Below, piece after piece: positions 48,401 to 60,160 of a stretch of DNA of 64,000 nt. The stretch is from Cyathus striatus (Eukaryota; Basidiomycota; Agaricomycetes; Agaricales; Nidulariaceae): positions 3,906,001 through 3,970,000 of the forward strand of contig JAOVFP010000007.1 of the NCBI GenBank assembly GCA_025738555.1, read 5' to 3'. Positions within the stretch are counted from its first letter, which is position 1, and each line of letters starts with the position of its first letter. Position numbers and translations under genes: made by a program. Below the pieces are notes generated by a model. That model ran no database searches and was not told where the DNA came from. It saw only the letters and a list, made by a program, of their open reading frames with translations.

Positions 48401-48976
48401 GTAAAGGAGCACGACAAGTGTTATCGATGCGTGTCCTAATGGCGTCGAAAGCGAGTCGACTGACTTGTGAAGTAGGTCTTCGGATTGCTGAATAGCAGAG
48501 CTCACAATCCAGAAGGCCATTGACTGAAGGGAGTAGCATTGCTCAGTAGCATAATCCACGATAGAAGACACCTTCATTAACCAAGATAAGAGCATCGGGG
48601 AGGCATCACAGTTAATCACTTGCGAGTACCGACAACCAGTAGAGGACACCTCGCAGCTCGAAGAGACGGTGTGAACGGAGGACAGATCGCTTGAGGAAGA
48701 GTTAGCGGCGGCGGAATGCAGGTCGCTAGCGGACATTAGAGAGCCATCGGAAACGAAATCCACCAGAGCGTAAAGGGAGCTGTAGGTAGGGGAGAAAGAG
48801 GATACAAAATTTCTATCGTAGTTGATAGCAATGGAGGACGGGACATCGACCAGGACTGAAACATCGGGAGCGTCTTCGATGTCAGGCTCCAATAAGGCCA
48901 GGTCTTCCGGTCTTCTGCGAGTGGGAGCTCCTACAAGATTGAGGGCAGCGCAGAGGGAGAAGGCCAGGAACCACAT
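45430..48976 (-). CDS. Transmembrane receptor-like Ser/Thr protein kinase (copy A)
   Basis: About eleven exons chain in phase into roughly 1,000 residues. Exon 1 (48976-48292) encodes a signal peptide (MWFLAFSLCAALNLVGA), a Ser-rich ectodomain of about 165 residues with four Cys and an N-x-S site, one hydrophobic helix at about 184-205 (TLVVLLYRFLAFGAVFGAFY) and a basic stop-transfer SNLRRKM. Exons at 48236-48075, 48021-47941, 47890-47647, 47593-47402 and 47340-47086 form a long linker. The kinase domain starts in the exon at 47033-46475: GAGAYGSV loop, VAVKRM lysine; then HRDVKPEN catalytic loop, DFG, CGTPVYAAPEV activation segment and ADLYSVGVI. All core catalytic residues are present, so an active Ser/Thr kinase is predicted. 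Single-pass kinases of this layout are unusual in fungi. An alternative is two genes wrongly joined, but every intron phase fits one gene. Confidence 0.8.
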
Positions 48977-48989
48977 TTTGGTCCTGCGC

Positions 48990-49560
48990 GTACGGGATAG
49001 GGGTAGAGGAGAGGTGCGAGACACGGAACCGTTCCCGGGGTGGTTGGTGGCTGGTGTTGTGGTGATAATGGCTATAGGTATAGCTATACAACGATACCCC
49101 GACCGAACCACAGGAAGATGGAAGATGGAGAGAGCGGAGGGGTGCGGAGAGCGGAGAGAGGGGGGAGGGGAGTTGAGAGTAGGAGTTGAGACTCCGAAGA
49201 GTCAGCCTCTTGACGAAAAGGTTCGTGGCCTTGAAGGTGCGCTGCTTGACGATACGCACAGAAGGTTGAGACGAGTCACTCTAAGAACGCTCAAAGAGAC
49301 TTGAAGGACGGAGAGGCGCGGAAGGATTTGAGGGACGAGAGGCGAGTGGGTGGCTGACACAGCCAGCACAAACGATGAAAACAGAAACCTAGCACAAACG
49401 CTAGCGGGAATAACACTATATGTGCTATGTGAAGACGAGAGTATGCCTTTGTAAGACAAGAGGAGCAGAGGGGAGGGCCGAGGTGGAAGTTGGTAAAGAG
49501 GAAATGAGAGCCTCAGATCTCAGCGTCCGCCAACTTTTAGACATAGAGGGTGTTCCCACG
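48990..49560. other. 5' region of the kinase gene
   Basis: No gene called. The frame upstream of the kinase start is open for 45 codons to another ATG (49111), but that extension would bury the signal peptide, so I treat it as leader. Pyrimidine/purine-rich strand asymmetry (long GA-rich runs at 49120-49180) is typical of fungal promoters. Confidence 0.4.
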
Positions 49561-49565
49561 GCTTT

Positions 49566-50250
49566 CTAAATTCCGACAGTCCTCTGGCCTCTAAACATGT
49601 TCGCCTCCTTCATAAATATAATTATTTTAGAAATAATCAAGTAACATACTCGGGTAGCAACTGTAGCAATGTCATGTCTTGTTTTCTCTTCCAGAAAGCA
49701 GTAATTAACACTCGACACAGACGTTCCGGGTTTGTACACATCCACTCGAAACCGTATGTACACCATTCGACGGTCGTTCTTCAGCGGAAGTAGTTTTCGA
49801 GGTAAGTTCGCTGTGACAATCATTTCAACAAGATATGAGTTCACCCTGCGTCATCGCCGAAAGCAGCAGCCCGCTCCTGTAGGCCGCCTAGGCGTAGCAT
49901 AGATCAATCATGTCATCTGGGCATGAGCCGTAGAGGGTTTGTATATGGCATCAGCCTCTTGACCGTCAACACAACTTCACGATCCGCTTCGTCCAGGGTC
50001 CGCCGGACTACAGAGGGCGTGACTGCAGTAGGTCTTCGCTGTCGCCTCTCCACCTCAAAACGAAAGCTCCCAAACAGATCTTCCAGCTGTAGCTTGCTAC
50101 CGCTCTTACGAAATCGCGCATATAGTTGGTTGGTTACCCGCGTAAAACACGGTATGAGTCCATCGATTGAGTATGGCTTAAAAGGGCTCGCACTCGAAGG
50201 TCGGACAGTGTGTAACCCAGAGGTTGTGCAAATGTAAATTCAAGGGAATT
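49566..50250 (-). pseudogene. Unrecognised small gene, copy A (frameshifted)
   Basis: On the minus strand the frame LQLEDLFGSFRFEVERRQRR, then VVRRTLDEADREVVLTVKRL, is open and coding-like, followed after a break by NSYLVEMIVTANLPRKLLPL and VYIRFRVDVYKPG. Compared with copy B, GGCGATGACGCAGG-GTGAACTC lacks one base, breaking the frame between the two parts, and a TGA follows LRLMPR. Family unknown. The remaining exons cannot be completed. Confidence 0.45.
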
Positions 50251-50948
50251 TCATCCGCTTCAAGTCTTCATGAAAGCTAAAATCATGCATATAGCGACCG
50301 CTTTTGTATTCCTAGGCTGTAGGTGTATCTTCCTAGTCCAATGTTCCCACTACGCCCATAAGATCAGCAGATCTGTTATGGCGATCTTATCTCACAGCAA
50401 ATTGGCGCAGAGATACGTGAATACTGAAAGAATAGTCAAGTCGTGATTAGAATTGAAATTGCGAGAGCATGATAGAACTATATGTGACTCACCGACTAGT
50501 CTTTCCTGTCCTTCTGCTCCATTTTATCACACCAACATCATTATATACTGCAACCCAGACACCTTATTTGAGGCTGATCGACTTGCTTCGAGCCCACCAC
50601 CGATTGAATTCCTGGAACGTCGGCAGATGATAACGCTACAATAACGCTTGTGCATTCGTGGATAGTCCATCTTTAACTGCGAGATAAGGCAACTAGTAGT
50701 CATTCGGGCCTTCAAGTAGAATGAAACATCCATCAAGGTTTCCAAAAGGATTCGCCAGATTTCGCGTCGATGATGGAGAATGGGACATCATGGGAGTCGG
50801 GAGTCGGGACAACCGACAATGTTGAAGACGCCGACGGTCACCAAACTGCACGTGCGCTGTGCCGCGTGCTGATGCTGATTGATTCCCAGGACCCAGGCCG
50901 CTCTACTTATTGTTTGTCATAAATCTCATAATTAAACATCCTTGATTT

Positions 50949-51182
50949 GGGGCGCAATGGCCGCGGTTCCATGTGCCTACTCCTGGTCCAATCCCAGGAG
51001 ACTGAGGGTTCAATTCCCCGCCCCTGCACCCAACCAGTACCACTTTAGACCCTGGTTGATTCTGCCGCTACCTCTTACTCTTAGGCCTACAGGGTCTCTT
51101 TGACTAACCGGACACAACTATTCAACCTTGTTGAAAACAGAATGTCCTGTGTTAAATCACAAGGTTCCACCAAAAAAAAAAA
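50949..51182 (+). mobile_element. SINE-like retroposon with tRNA-like head
   Basis: A 234-bp insertion beginning GGGGCGCAATGGCCGCGG and ending in 11-12 adenines. It is flanked by the 11-bp target duplication ATCCTTGATTT at 50938-50948 and 51183-51193. The head contains an A-box-like TGGCCGCGGTT and a perfect B box GGTTCAATTCC, plus an inverted repeat CTCCTGG/CCAGGAG resembling an anticodon stem, as expected of a tRNA-derived SINE transcribed by RNA polymerase III. The corresponding position in copy B (about 61125-61140) lacks the element and reads directly from TTTGTC... to GATTCCAAACA. Confidence 0.88.
51007..51017 (+). promoter_or_regulatory. Pol III B box of the SINE-like element
   Basis: GGTTCAATTCC matches the B-box consensus GGTTCRANTCC at every position. 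It lies 39 bp after the A-box-like TGGCCGCGGTT at 50958-50968, a normal spacing for a tRNA-type internal promoter. Confidence 0.75.
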
Positions 51183-51199
51183 ATCCTTGATTTCAAACA

Positions 51200-51700
51200 T
51201 ATCCATAGTCAGCTTACGCCGGGATCCAGTCCACTTTGGGTCCACTAGGACTAGATACAACACTAAGAAAACACTCTCATGTTTATGCTTGCATCCGCGG
51301 GCCATCCTTACATTCTAACTACATGACATCAAGCAGCGTTCTTCCCTAATATTAAGGCCTTTCAGACTACGTTGAAGAAGACTGAAAGTTGACAATCAGA
51401 CGGTACAGAATTGCAGGCCCAAATACCATACCGCATCTCCCACTGCTATTTCAAGTAGCCACAGGTCATGCTCCAAGTGCCCATGGGTTGCTCATGCTAC
51501 TTATTGCCAATCTAAACCAAGTCTAAATAATAATTTGATTATATAGCTGAGTCAATATTTTCACCTTTACCCCGTGCGTAACACGGATTAACAGCTAGTA
51601 CAAAGTACAAAGGCACAATATTGCCAATGCCTCAATGTAACGAGTTTCCTTGAAAGATACTCCATATCCCTAACCTAACCTAATGTTTTTTCTTTCATAG
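51200..51700. other. Intergenic end of duplication copy A
   Basis: No gene; remnants of duplication homology up to about 51420, then unique sequence leading to the 3' end of the GMC gene. Confidence 0.4.
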
Positions 51701-51703
51701 GAC

Positions 51704-54199
51704 TCATAGGCCGCGGATTGAGTCGGCAGCCTTCGTTATAATCAATCACAAGGTCAATCATATATAATGCAAATGCATACCTTCTCAGCTATTCCATACA
51801 CAGTAGAGGACAAGTGAGCAGATATTTGAATAGGCAAAACCGAAGCATCTTTATTCAATTCATTCGTAAATTAAAAAAGTGATCCGCAGGGGTTACTTGA
51901 ACTTACCAGCTACACGAACACCTTGAACACCATATACCCTCAGGTTTGAATCAACAGATCCGCCCATATCTTGCGGTAACATAGCTAAACTTCCAATAGG
52001 GTGCGTAATAGGCGTATAGTTGTTCGTTACGAAATCGGCGAACTCTTCGTCGGATTGGACGCTAGCACCAGGTAGAACCTCGGTGCTAGCGAACTGCTTC
52101 ACTGCAGGTGGCGACCATATCTGACGTAGTACCATAGACATGTTCACGAGCAACGAGAAATCTTGGGCTTCGGCAAGATAGTTAGGGTTCACTATCGTGT
52201 CATAAGTCAGACAAGAAAGGTATGCATACAAACAAAGAGAATTACCAACTGGCGGTACACGTGGGTCAGAAGACACAACATGTACGGTTCCTCGACTTCA
52301 AAACCGTCAACATCAATAGTTCACTGAAACCCTACGACTTACTATTGTGGGATAAGACCCCAAGCCGAAGATCCCACTGCGATAGGGCTCCCAGGAATCA
52401 AAATGTAAACTATCTCTACCACCGGTGCTGAAACACCAATGACGTTAAGTAATCACGATTCACGGAGAGTTTGCACCAGACATACCATCCTCCAGACCAA
52501 ATTGTCTTGCCTGTATAGTCAATATCTTCTCCATTCCCTTCACACTCACAGCAGCACCCGACGAGACAAGGCTTCCTGCACGAGCTTTTATAGTAGATTG
52601 CATTAACTGGACATAATCCGCTGCTGCATTTGGACCTAAAATTTGAGGCAAAGTGACAAAGGCAGCCAAACCTGCAACAGATGTATGTCCAGGCGGTCCA
52701 TTCAAGGGATCAGTTCCAATGTACGCGTTCGCAATACCAGCCTGATCTTGCAAGTTGGTGCCTACGGACGGAAGATCGGCCTGAAGAAGAGAAAGTCAGA
52801 ATTATTTATGTCACTTTCATCATTCCAGTCACAAACCACTACGGGAATATCAAAGTTTTCGAGTATTCTAAAATAAGCATTAGCCCCAGTCGTCACGGCC
52901 GGAACATACTAACTTTCGGTCGCCAATGCCACTCAATTCAAGGAACTTTGGTGACTGCAAAACATAAAATCATTCCTTTGTAATGCAGATGAATCAATGT
53001 GAAAAACTTACCCCGAGAGCACCAGAGGTCACAATAACCTCTTTCGCAACCTGCGCCATAAAAGATTGCGACGATGAAGTATTAGCTAGTATTTCAAACG
53101 CAACTCCTTTGGGCGATGGAAGCGGCAGTTGCGTCTTGGTCTTCCAAACTATCTTAGTCGCAAGATGTCCAGTAAGAATGGAAAGATTCGGTCTTTCTGC
53201 AGGTGCAAGCGAGAAGATGAATCCATGCGCGCTGCTACTCCTAATATTCTGCGTCGCCCCATCACTGCTACCTGGTGTGATAGAATACGAACATCGCGCC
53301 ACTCCTCGTGGATCTCCATCACACTGGTCAACTTTATTGTCGGCTCGAAGTCCAGGGTATGTTTGTGCAGTGGAGTTGACTAAAGCGTCCCACATGTTGC
53401 ATGAGGGACAAGGGTAAGGATTAGGGAAACCAGAATCGATATTCCCGTTCTTTCCATGCGCTGTTGCAATAAATCCGACGCCAAGTGATGTCTGGTTTGC
53501 GTTAGGAATATGGAAATTCTCGGCTTTCTTCATGTATCTGAGAACTGTAAGAGAGAGGATAGATGTACTACTATGGCCAATACTCACTGTTGCATCGTCT
53601 TAAAGTTCCATCCTTCGTTGCCAAGTTCTTCTAGCGCGTCATATTGCCCTACGGTACCCCTTGACCACTGCATTCCATTGATGGCTGAACTACCTCCTAG
53701 CACCTTGCCTCTGGACAAAGAGCGTGAACAAAGTTTATATATGCAAGAGGCTACTTACGCGTTGATAATTTGCTGCTTTCCTCCTATGGTCTGATTTGTG
53801 GTAACGTATCCCCAAGAAATGTTTGTATAGTCAGCAACAGCGTACCTGGCACAATAGTATTAGATAGAACGGAAGACACGAACACAAAGTTGAACAGCCT
53901 CACAATCCAGGATCCGTGGTTCTCGTGTCGTTCCTTAGGTCGTCACCTGCCTCAATTACTAGGACAGTGGTCTGTATGTCCTCAGTCAACCGGCTGGCAA
54001 TTGTAAGTCCTATTCCGATCGTGTCTGTTTAAACAAGCGTGTGCAGTCAATGCGAATGGTACGCACCTGCTGTTCCACCTCCAACGATGATGTAATCGAA
54101 GGTGTGGTTGAGGATAGCTGTAGGATCATCTGTTATTGTAAGAGACTTCACGGATGTGATTCCTAGAGTCAAAAGGCTCGCCAGGTGCAGCAACTTCAT
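51704..54199 (-). CDS. Secreted GMC oxidoreductase
   Basis: FAD-dependent glucose-methanol-choline oxidoreductase, the class that includes fungal aryl-alcohol oxidase and glucose oxidase. The start at 54199 opens a signal peptide (MKLLHLASLLTLGITSVKS); the Rossmann motif DYIIVGGGTAG follows, then VLVIEAGDD, GKVLGGSSAINGM (GMC signature 1), VIVTSGALGSPKFLELSGIG (signature 2), THPIGSLAML, and VRVADASVLPIQISAHLSST with YGIAEKAADSIRGL at the end. The last His (SAHL) and the His of THPIG correspond to active-site region residues. All exon joins that I checked keep phase, including short ones around 52250-52460 and the last two at 51779-51842 and 51704. Multiple N-glycosylation sites. Substrate cannot be told from sequence. 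Confidence 0.9.
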
Positions 54200-55334
54200 A
54201 TATGAGGTATTGAGGTGACGCTTGGGGTTTTGGAGAGAGTTGAGGGATTCATTTTATGCTCCTGAGTTTTATTTCTGTTGGGTAGCCGTGGTACCGTACG
54301 TATCCTTACGACATACATATGATGCGTAGATCTTTGTCTCGACGCTCGGACTCAGCGGTATTTTAGTAAGCATTGTCCGCGTGTGTAGCAGTGTAAGTAA
54401 TAGAGGACAGAAGAGTCCTCAAGAATAACTCGAGAATGGGTAATATTCAACCCAAGACGTCGACATTTGGATTGAAATATTGAACTCGTCCAGCAGCAAC
54501 AGGTTTCGTAGTAAAATTGGTGGTATCGGAGACAAAGTTTCAACTGGGGTCTTCTGGGGATCTTTCAAGTTTCATCTTGAAGTTTGAACCCATGCTTCGC
54601 CATACTTCATGTGACGACGGTTGGTTTCCGGAATCCGGACTAACGTGAATCGGAAGAACAACCTGTAACAAACTTGTTCGCGCTCTTCTCAGCATCTTTC
54701 TCCTCCAGTCTCCTTGCAAGAACCCTATACAGACTGAGAAACACATGAGAGCCCGGACTCTGCGTATCGCGAGACACACCCGGACCACTCGTACCCTGCA
54801 CAGCAGTTCAAGCAACCCTCTTGAGGTCGCATCAGATTTTGGCGTTTGCGCTGAGGACTTTTCGTGAGTCTTGTCTATTCGTTGCTGTTTTGGTTTGGGA
54901 GGAAGGGATCCGCCCGTGCACCTCGTAGTCCTAGGTGTGATAAGACTTGGTCTGGCATGCACCCCTTCTTTTCCTCACTCCCTTCCACTCCTTTGATAAG
55001 ACTCGCCAACCATTGTTCGTAGTACTCAGTCAACAAATTGACAATTCCTTTCGGATTCGTGGGGATGCAATGCCAGTAACATCCGCATATCCTGGCTGGG
55101 CTACATTCGGCGCTGAACAAGTGAATTGATAATGGTCCTGATCGCTGTACGTGGTTTCTTTTGGTTTAGGTGATTACTGACGAGAGCGTTATTTCTTCCT
55201 CTCCCTCTGTTAGCTCCCGCCAACGACCCATTACACCCCCATCACCGGCTTGCTAAGCTCGGCCACAGCCTTGTGGATATGTGTCAGAGGGAAATGAGAT
55301 GACCTAACGTCCGTTGGACGTTTCGCTTCTACAT
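54200..55334. other. No gene seen
   Basis: Promoter region of the GMC gene followed by spacer. Short frames on both strands (for example 54540-54962 minus) are Ser/Arg-rich and lack domain features or splice chains. Confidence 0.4.
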
Positions 55335-55379
55335 CCCAGCCCAACAGGGAGAGATCAAGCCAAGTCGGGAGGTGTGCAG
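55335..55379 (+). mobile_element. Remnant related to YR retrotransposon 3' end
   Basis: CCCAGCCCAACAGGGAGAG and CAAGCCAAGTCGGGAGGTG resemble the segment after the recombinase gene at 26830-26870 (CCCAGCAGGAGAGAATAAAC and CAAGTTGGGAAGTGCGCA). The match is about 42 bp with several differences. It abuts the start of duplication copy B at 55379. Confidence 0.45.
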
Positions 55380-55519
55380 TATTATCAGCCGTAGTCCTCG
55401 TAACAATCTAACTCTTTCTTGTTCTTTCAAATGGCTTCCGACAAATGTATATAATAAAACGAAACAGAAGACATAACACCACCGTAAAAATACAAAATAA
55501 GGAACATTCGAGTTAAAAT

Positions 55520-55634
55520 GTTCGTAATCTAATAAGCAACGTTCGTAATCTAAGCAATGTTCGTAGTCTGAGCAATGTTCGTAATCTAAGCAGTGTTCGT
55601 AATCTAAGCAATGTTCCTACTATCTAAGCAATGT
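55520..55634. repeat. Minisatellite, 18-bp unit, copy B
   Basis: About six imperfect units of GTTCGTAATCTAAGCAAT. Unit number and internal variants differ from the array at 45101-45218, so the arrays have evolved since the duplication. Confidence 0.85.
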
Positions 55635-55869
55635 TTCAGTCCAAGAAATCAGCAATGCTCAAGAAAGCAGCAATACTGTGGGGATGGTTGGCGTCGAATA
55701 CTGGATATGTCGAAGAGAATCAGGAAGCAATGTGGAAAGGGTGATACAAGGACCAGCGTGGGTTGAAGCATTGTAACGGGCAGCGTTTGAAAAGAGAGCA
55801 ATCAATACCTAGCACGAGATGGAGATACGAGAACCATAGAGTAGAAATCGAAGGAATGAGAACCGATAC

Positions 55870-58800
55870 TCAGAATACAGACGATGACGACGAATCAATT
55901 CCAGGTCCTAACGAAAGCGGTGGAAGGATCGGAGTCGGTGCAATTGCTTGAGCACGCTTTGCACGTTCATCATCAAGAATGCTGTAGTATTCCTCGAAGG
56001 GTGGAGCAACTGTCTGGTGCTCAACAGCTTCCCAATCGCTGCATGAATAAACCAAATTAGAACAAGTAAGAATACAGAGTGAGAACCGTACATCGTTTCG
56101 AACATCCAATGCTCATGGATCTGCTCATAGCTAAGACGGTTCTCTACGCTCGAGTCCATCATCTACGAGATAAAGAATATATAAGAGTAAGTATAGAACA
56201 TAGTGTTGAAGAAAAACTTACCCTTGTGATGAAGTCCATTTCGGCACTAGTTAAAGACTCATCTAACATCAGGACTCTGGACTCAGCATCTTCGGGATGC
56301 GCCTCGACATTTGCTAGGTCTGCATAGGGGAATTTGCCACACAGTAGTAGGTGTGTAATGACACCCACGCTGTAAAGATCTGCCCCGAAACTATGATACT
56401 CGCTCCTCATGACTTCAGGAGCCGCGTAGACAGACGTTCCGCATGGAATATTGACGGTCCACGGGTTGTCTTCGGCCCACAGAAACGGGAACGTGAACGT
56501 ATCCCGCTTAGCTTCCCGAACACGAGCCTGATCCTCGAGATAGGCGGTGGTCCAAGCAGAGAATTCGGGAGAGGACATGAGGTCTTGCGAGGGAATGGCA
56601 AATTGGTGAGCCATTCCGAAGTCACCAATTGCGAGATGATTTGAGGAGGTTATAAAAATGTTCTCGGGCTTTACATCCCGATGAATGATGCGAGAGCGAT
56701 GGAGGTCCCTAAGCGCGACGATCTAAAAGCAGATTAGACAAAACCACAATGAAAATGAGTCAAGGTGACGTACAATTTCCGCGACATAAAACACAGCCAA
56801 GTCGCGAGGAAATATTGGTACTTGCACATTGATGTCAAGCAGGGTACCGGCATATGAATGCTATCAAGTAGTCAGATCTGAACTACACTCGAAAAGGAAA
56901 AGAAAGTCTCGTACCATCACCATGAACATCTCATCCTTGTATACAAACCCCCCGAAAACCATGACAACCCAATGAGACCAATTCATTACCTTGGTCAAAT
57001 CGAGTTCATTCTCAGCAAGACAGTCGTGTTTCATCCTCTTAACAGCCACGACCTTCGGCATTCAGTGATCTTCAGTAACAACAGCGTACCGACTCACTGA
57101 TCCATAGGCACCCGCACCCAACAGCTTCTCGTAGGAGTAGGTTGCGAACAAATCGGTCACCCAGACGCGACGTCCCAATTTCGGCATTGGAACATGGAGA
57201 ACCCTCTTTACTACAATGATGGGATCGCAGGTCTCCAGAGGCGAGTATTTGGCGACCTCAGCGGTAAAATATTCTTTATAATCCACTGACTGAGGGACTC
57301 CAGTGGCGTGACCTTCTTGTGAGACCGTGTTAAGTTTTCCATCTTCATCGCCCTCAGGTACCGGTGGATCGGGAACCCCCGCTGCAGTGGTTCGCCTAGC
57401 ATATGGCCTAGCTAATGCCACGAATGGTTGCTGGATATCACAAAAAGGTGGATCCCTGACAGCGTGGATGTTACTGTTAGAAGAAATATTAGAGAGTTAG
57501 AATGAAGTTATACCAGAAAAGTACCTCGGCTTCAGATGACCAGTCAAACGAGGAGGACAAATCACCTCGGCATCCTCGGTGCAAGCTTCCGCACGGGATA
57601 TGATTTCGAATCCGCCAGACGTTAGAGACGGACGACCTCCTAGTGCATTCGCTTCGGGAACAGGACATGCGAGGCATTTCGACGTGGCGGAAGGTTTGAC
57701 AGGGAAGGCGAGTTGATGCCCAACGAGATTCGGCATCACTAGGTCGACAATTCCAGAAACAACAGCGCTATGAAATGAAACAAGCTCAGTCAGTGCATGT
57801 ATAATAAAGACGAGCAGATTGAGCTCACTCCACATTAGGTAGAGCAGGACAGAGGCCATCGAATGATGTCCTAAAGGGCTCTACTGTAGCTGAATGGCTA
57901 CAGGGTGGAAGGTACTCGGGAAGCGGTAGCGACGCTTCACTGGAGATTGTCGAGCTTGACGTGTTGCTGACCGGAGCACGTTTGATCCCAACGATATGAT
58001 AGCCTTCTGGACGAGTAACACTGCAAAAAGTAAACGGTCAGCCCATACGATTAACTAGAAGGGAATAACCTACTTCGAATCAAGCGGAGCCTGACCAAGC
58101 ACCTCAAACAATGGCCCAGCATGGACATTTTCAACTGCAGCTAAATATCTGCGGGAAAATGGGTAATCTAGAAGTGGAAGTGAGCCATCACTTGAGATTC
58201 TGCTTGAGGTGCTGTTCTGACGACTTGTTGTTGCGCTCGTCACGTCGTTGGGTGCGCCTTTGCTGTTGTCCTGTGAGGGTGCGGAGTAGTCCTCGTCGCC
58301 GTCGGTTTTGCCGTCAACTATGAAGAGCCTAAACATCTCACTGAAAATAATAGTAACTAGACGTACCATGGGCCCTCGTGTCGGCCACTGTGACCAATCC
58401 TTCATTGATGCCAACATCGCCGTCCTCTCCGCAAGTCTGAATAGCAGCTGAAGAAAAGTAAAGTGAGAAAGAGGGAAGATGTTAGAAAGCAAGTACATAC
58501 CGTCTCGGTATTGAGCGATCTGAACGCCGATGGACCGTCGACGAAGGTGTCTCTTAACATCAACAGCCCTAACTTTAACGGACGTCAGGCCATGATGTGT
58601 GACAGACTTGTGTCCAGCGGATCTCGGGAGTGGTCCGATGACTTGATGACCTGGGGAACGACCTGTAACAGATCTCAGTATCACTGAAATCAAACTAAAG
58701 TTAAGAAATCTGCTTACCGTTTCCAACCGCATAGCGACCACTTTTTCCTCCATGTGTCATCTTCCTCCGAAGGTTAGACCCCACTCGATAAAAGGCTCCT

Positions 58801-59402
58801 AATACCGCGCAGAAGGTAAGAAAGCGGTAAAGGAACAAGACAAGTGTGACTGATGCGTGTCCTGATGGCATCGAAAGCAAGTTGATCGATGTGTGAAGTA
58901 GGTCTTCGAATTGCTGAATAGCAGACCTTACAATCCAGAAGGCCATTGACTGCAGGGAGTGGTATTGCTCAGTAGCATAATCCACGATCCAAGCCACCTT
59001 CATTAACCAAGATAAGAGCATCGGAGAGGCATCACAGTTAATCACTTGCGAGTACCGACAACCAGTAGAGGGCACCTCGCAGATCGAAGAGACGTTGTGA
59101 ATGGAGGACAGATCGCTTGAGGAAGGGTTAGCGGCAGCGGAATACAGGTCATTAGCGGACATTAGAGAGCCATCGGAAACGAAATCCACCAGAGCGTAAA
59201 GGGAGTTGTAGGCAGGGGAGAAAGAGGATACAAAATTGCTATCGTAATTGAAAGCAATGGAGGACGGAATGTCGACCAGGACCGAAACATCGGGAGCGTC
59301 TTCGATGTCAGGCTCCAATAAGGCCAGGTCTTCCAGTCTTTTGCGAGTGGGAGTTCCTACGAGATTGAGGGCGGTGTAGAGAGAGAAAGCCAGGAACCAC
59401 AT
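55870..59402 (-). pseudogene. Receptor-like kinase copy B, broken in kinase domain
   Basis: Same exon structure as copy A, with start MWFLAFSLYTALNLVGTPT at 59402. The ectodomain, transmembrane helix (TLVLFLYRFLTFCAVLGAFY) and linker are open, though the fourth ectodomain Cys is replaced (EQYHS instead of EQCYS). In the kinase exon the codon after TEDH is TGA at 57064-57062, where copy A has CGA. Translation would stop between the glycine loop and the VAVK lysine, so no kinase activity is expected. HRDVKPEN, DFG and CGTSVYAAPEV are still intact downstream, so the stop is recent. A truncated membrane protein or a re-initiated fragment could still be made. Confidence 0.85.
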
Positions 59403-59409
59403 TTTGGTC

Positions 59410-60150
59410 CTGCACATACGGGATAGAGGTAGAGGAGAGGTGCGAGACACAGAATCAATCCTGGGGTGGTTGGTGGCTGGCGTTGTGGTGATAATGGCTA
59501 TAGGTATAGCTATACAACGATACCCCAAACCACAGGAAGATGGAAGATGAAGAGAGCGGAGGGGTGTGGAGAGTGGAGAGTGTGGAGAGGGGAGAGGGGA
59601 GTTGAGAGTGGGAGTTGGGACTCCGAAGAGTCAGCCTCTTGACGAAAAGGTCCGCAGCCTTGAAGGTATGCTGCTTGACGATACGCATAGAAGGTTGAGG
59701 CGAGACACTCTAAGAACGCTCAAAGAGACTTGAAGGGCGGAGGGGTGAGGAAGGATTTGAGGGACGAGAGGCGAGTGGGTGGCTGGCACAACCAGCACAA
59801 ACGATGAAAACAAAAACCTAGCACAAAACGCTAGCGGGAATCACACTATATGTGTTATGTGAAGACGAGAGTATGTCTATGTAAGACAAGAGGAGAGGAG
59901 GGGAGGGCTAAAGGAGGTGGAAGTCGGGAGAGAGAGAGAGAGAGGAAGTGAGAGCCTCAAATCTCTGTGTTCGCCAACTTTTAATGATAGAGGACGTTCC
60001 CACAGCTTTCCGGATTTCGACTGTCCTCTTGCCTCTAAACATGTTCGCCTCCTTCGTAAATATTTTTATTTTAAAAATAATCAAATAACATACTCGAGTA
60101 GCAATTGTAGCAATGTCATATCTCGTTTTCTCTGCGTGAATGCATGCAGT
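59410..60150. other. 5' region of kinase copy B
   Basis: Counterpart of 48990-49560. A GA repeat (GAGAGAGAGAGAGAG at about 59930) has expanded here relative to copy A. No gene. Confidence 0.4.
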
Positions 60151-60160
60151 AATTAACACT

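Larger units (their letters stand above)
44971..51420. repeat. Segmental duplication, copy A
   Basis: From TATTATCAGCC near 44971 to ACGGTACAGAATT..CAGG near 51415 this segment aligns with 55379-61732 with an offset that starts at 10,408 bp. Exons, introns, the 3' minisatellite and the upstream small gene all correspond. Compared with copy B it has a SINE-like insertion at 50949-51182 and lacks about 300 bp present near 61340-61680. Identity is high in the kinase gene and drops in the last kilobase. Confidence 0.92.

Noticed and set aside
50949..51022. Functional tRNA-Leu(CAA)-like gene
   Set aside because: The loop lacks U33, the T-arm does not pair well, and the sequence is part of a 234-bp unit with poly-A tail and target duplication; it is a SINE head.
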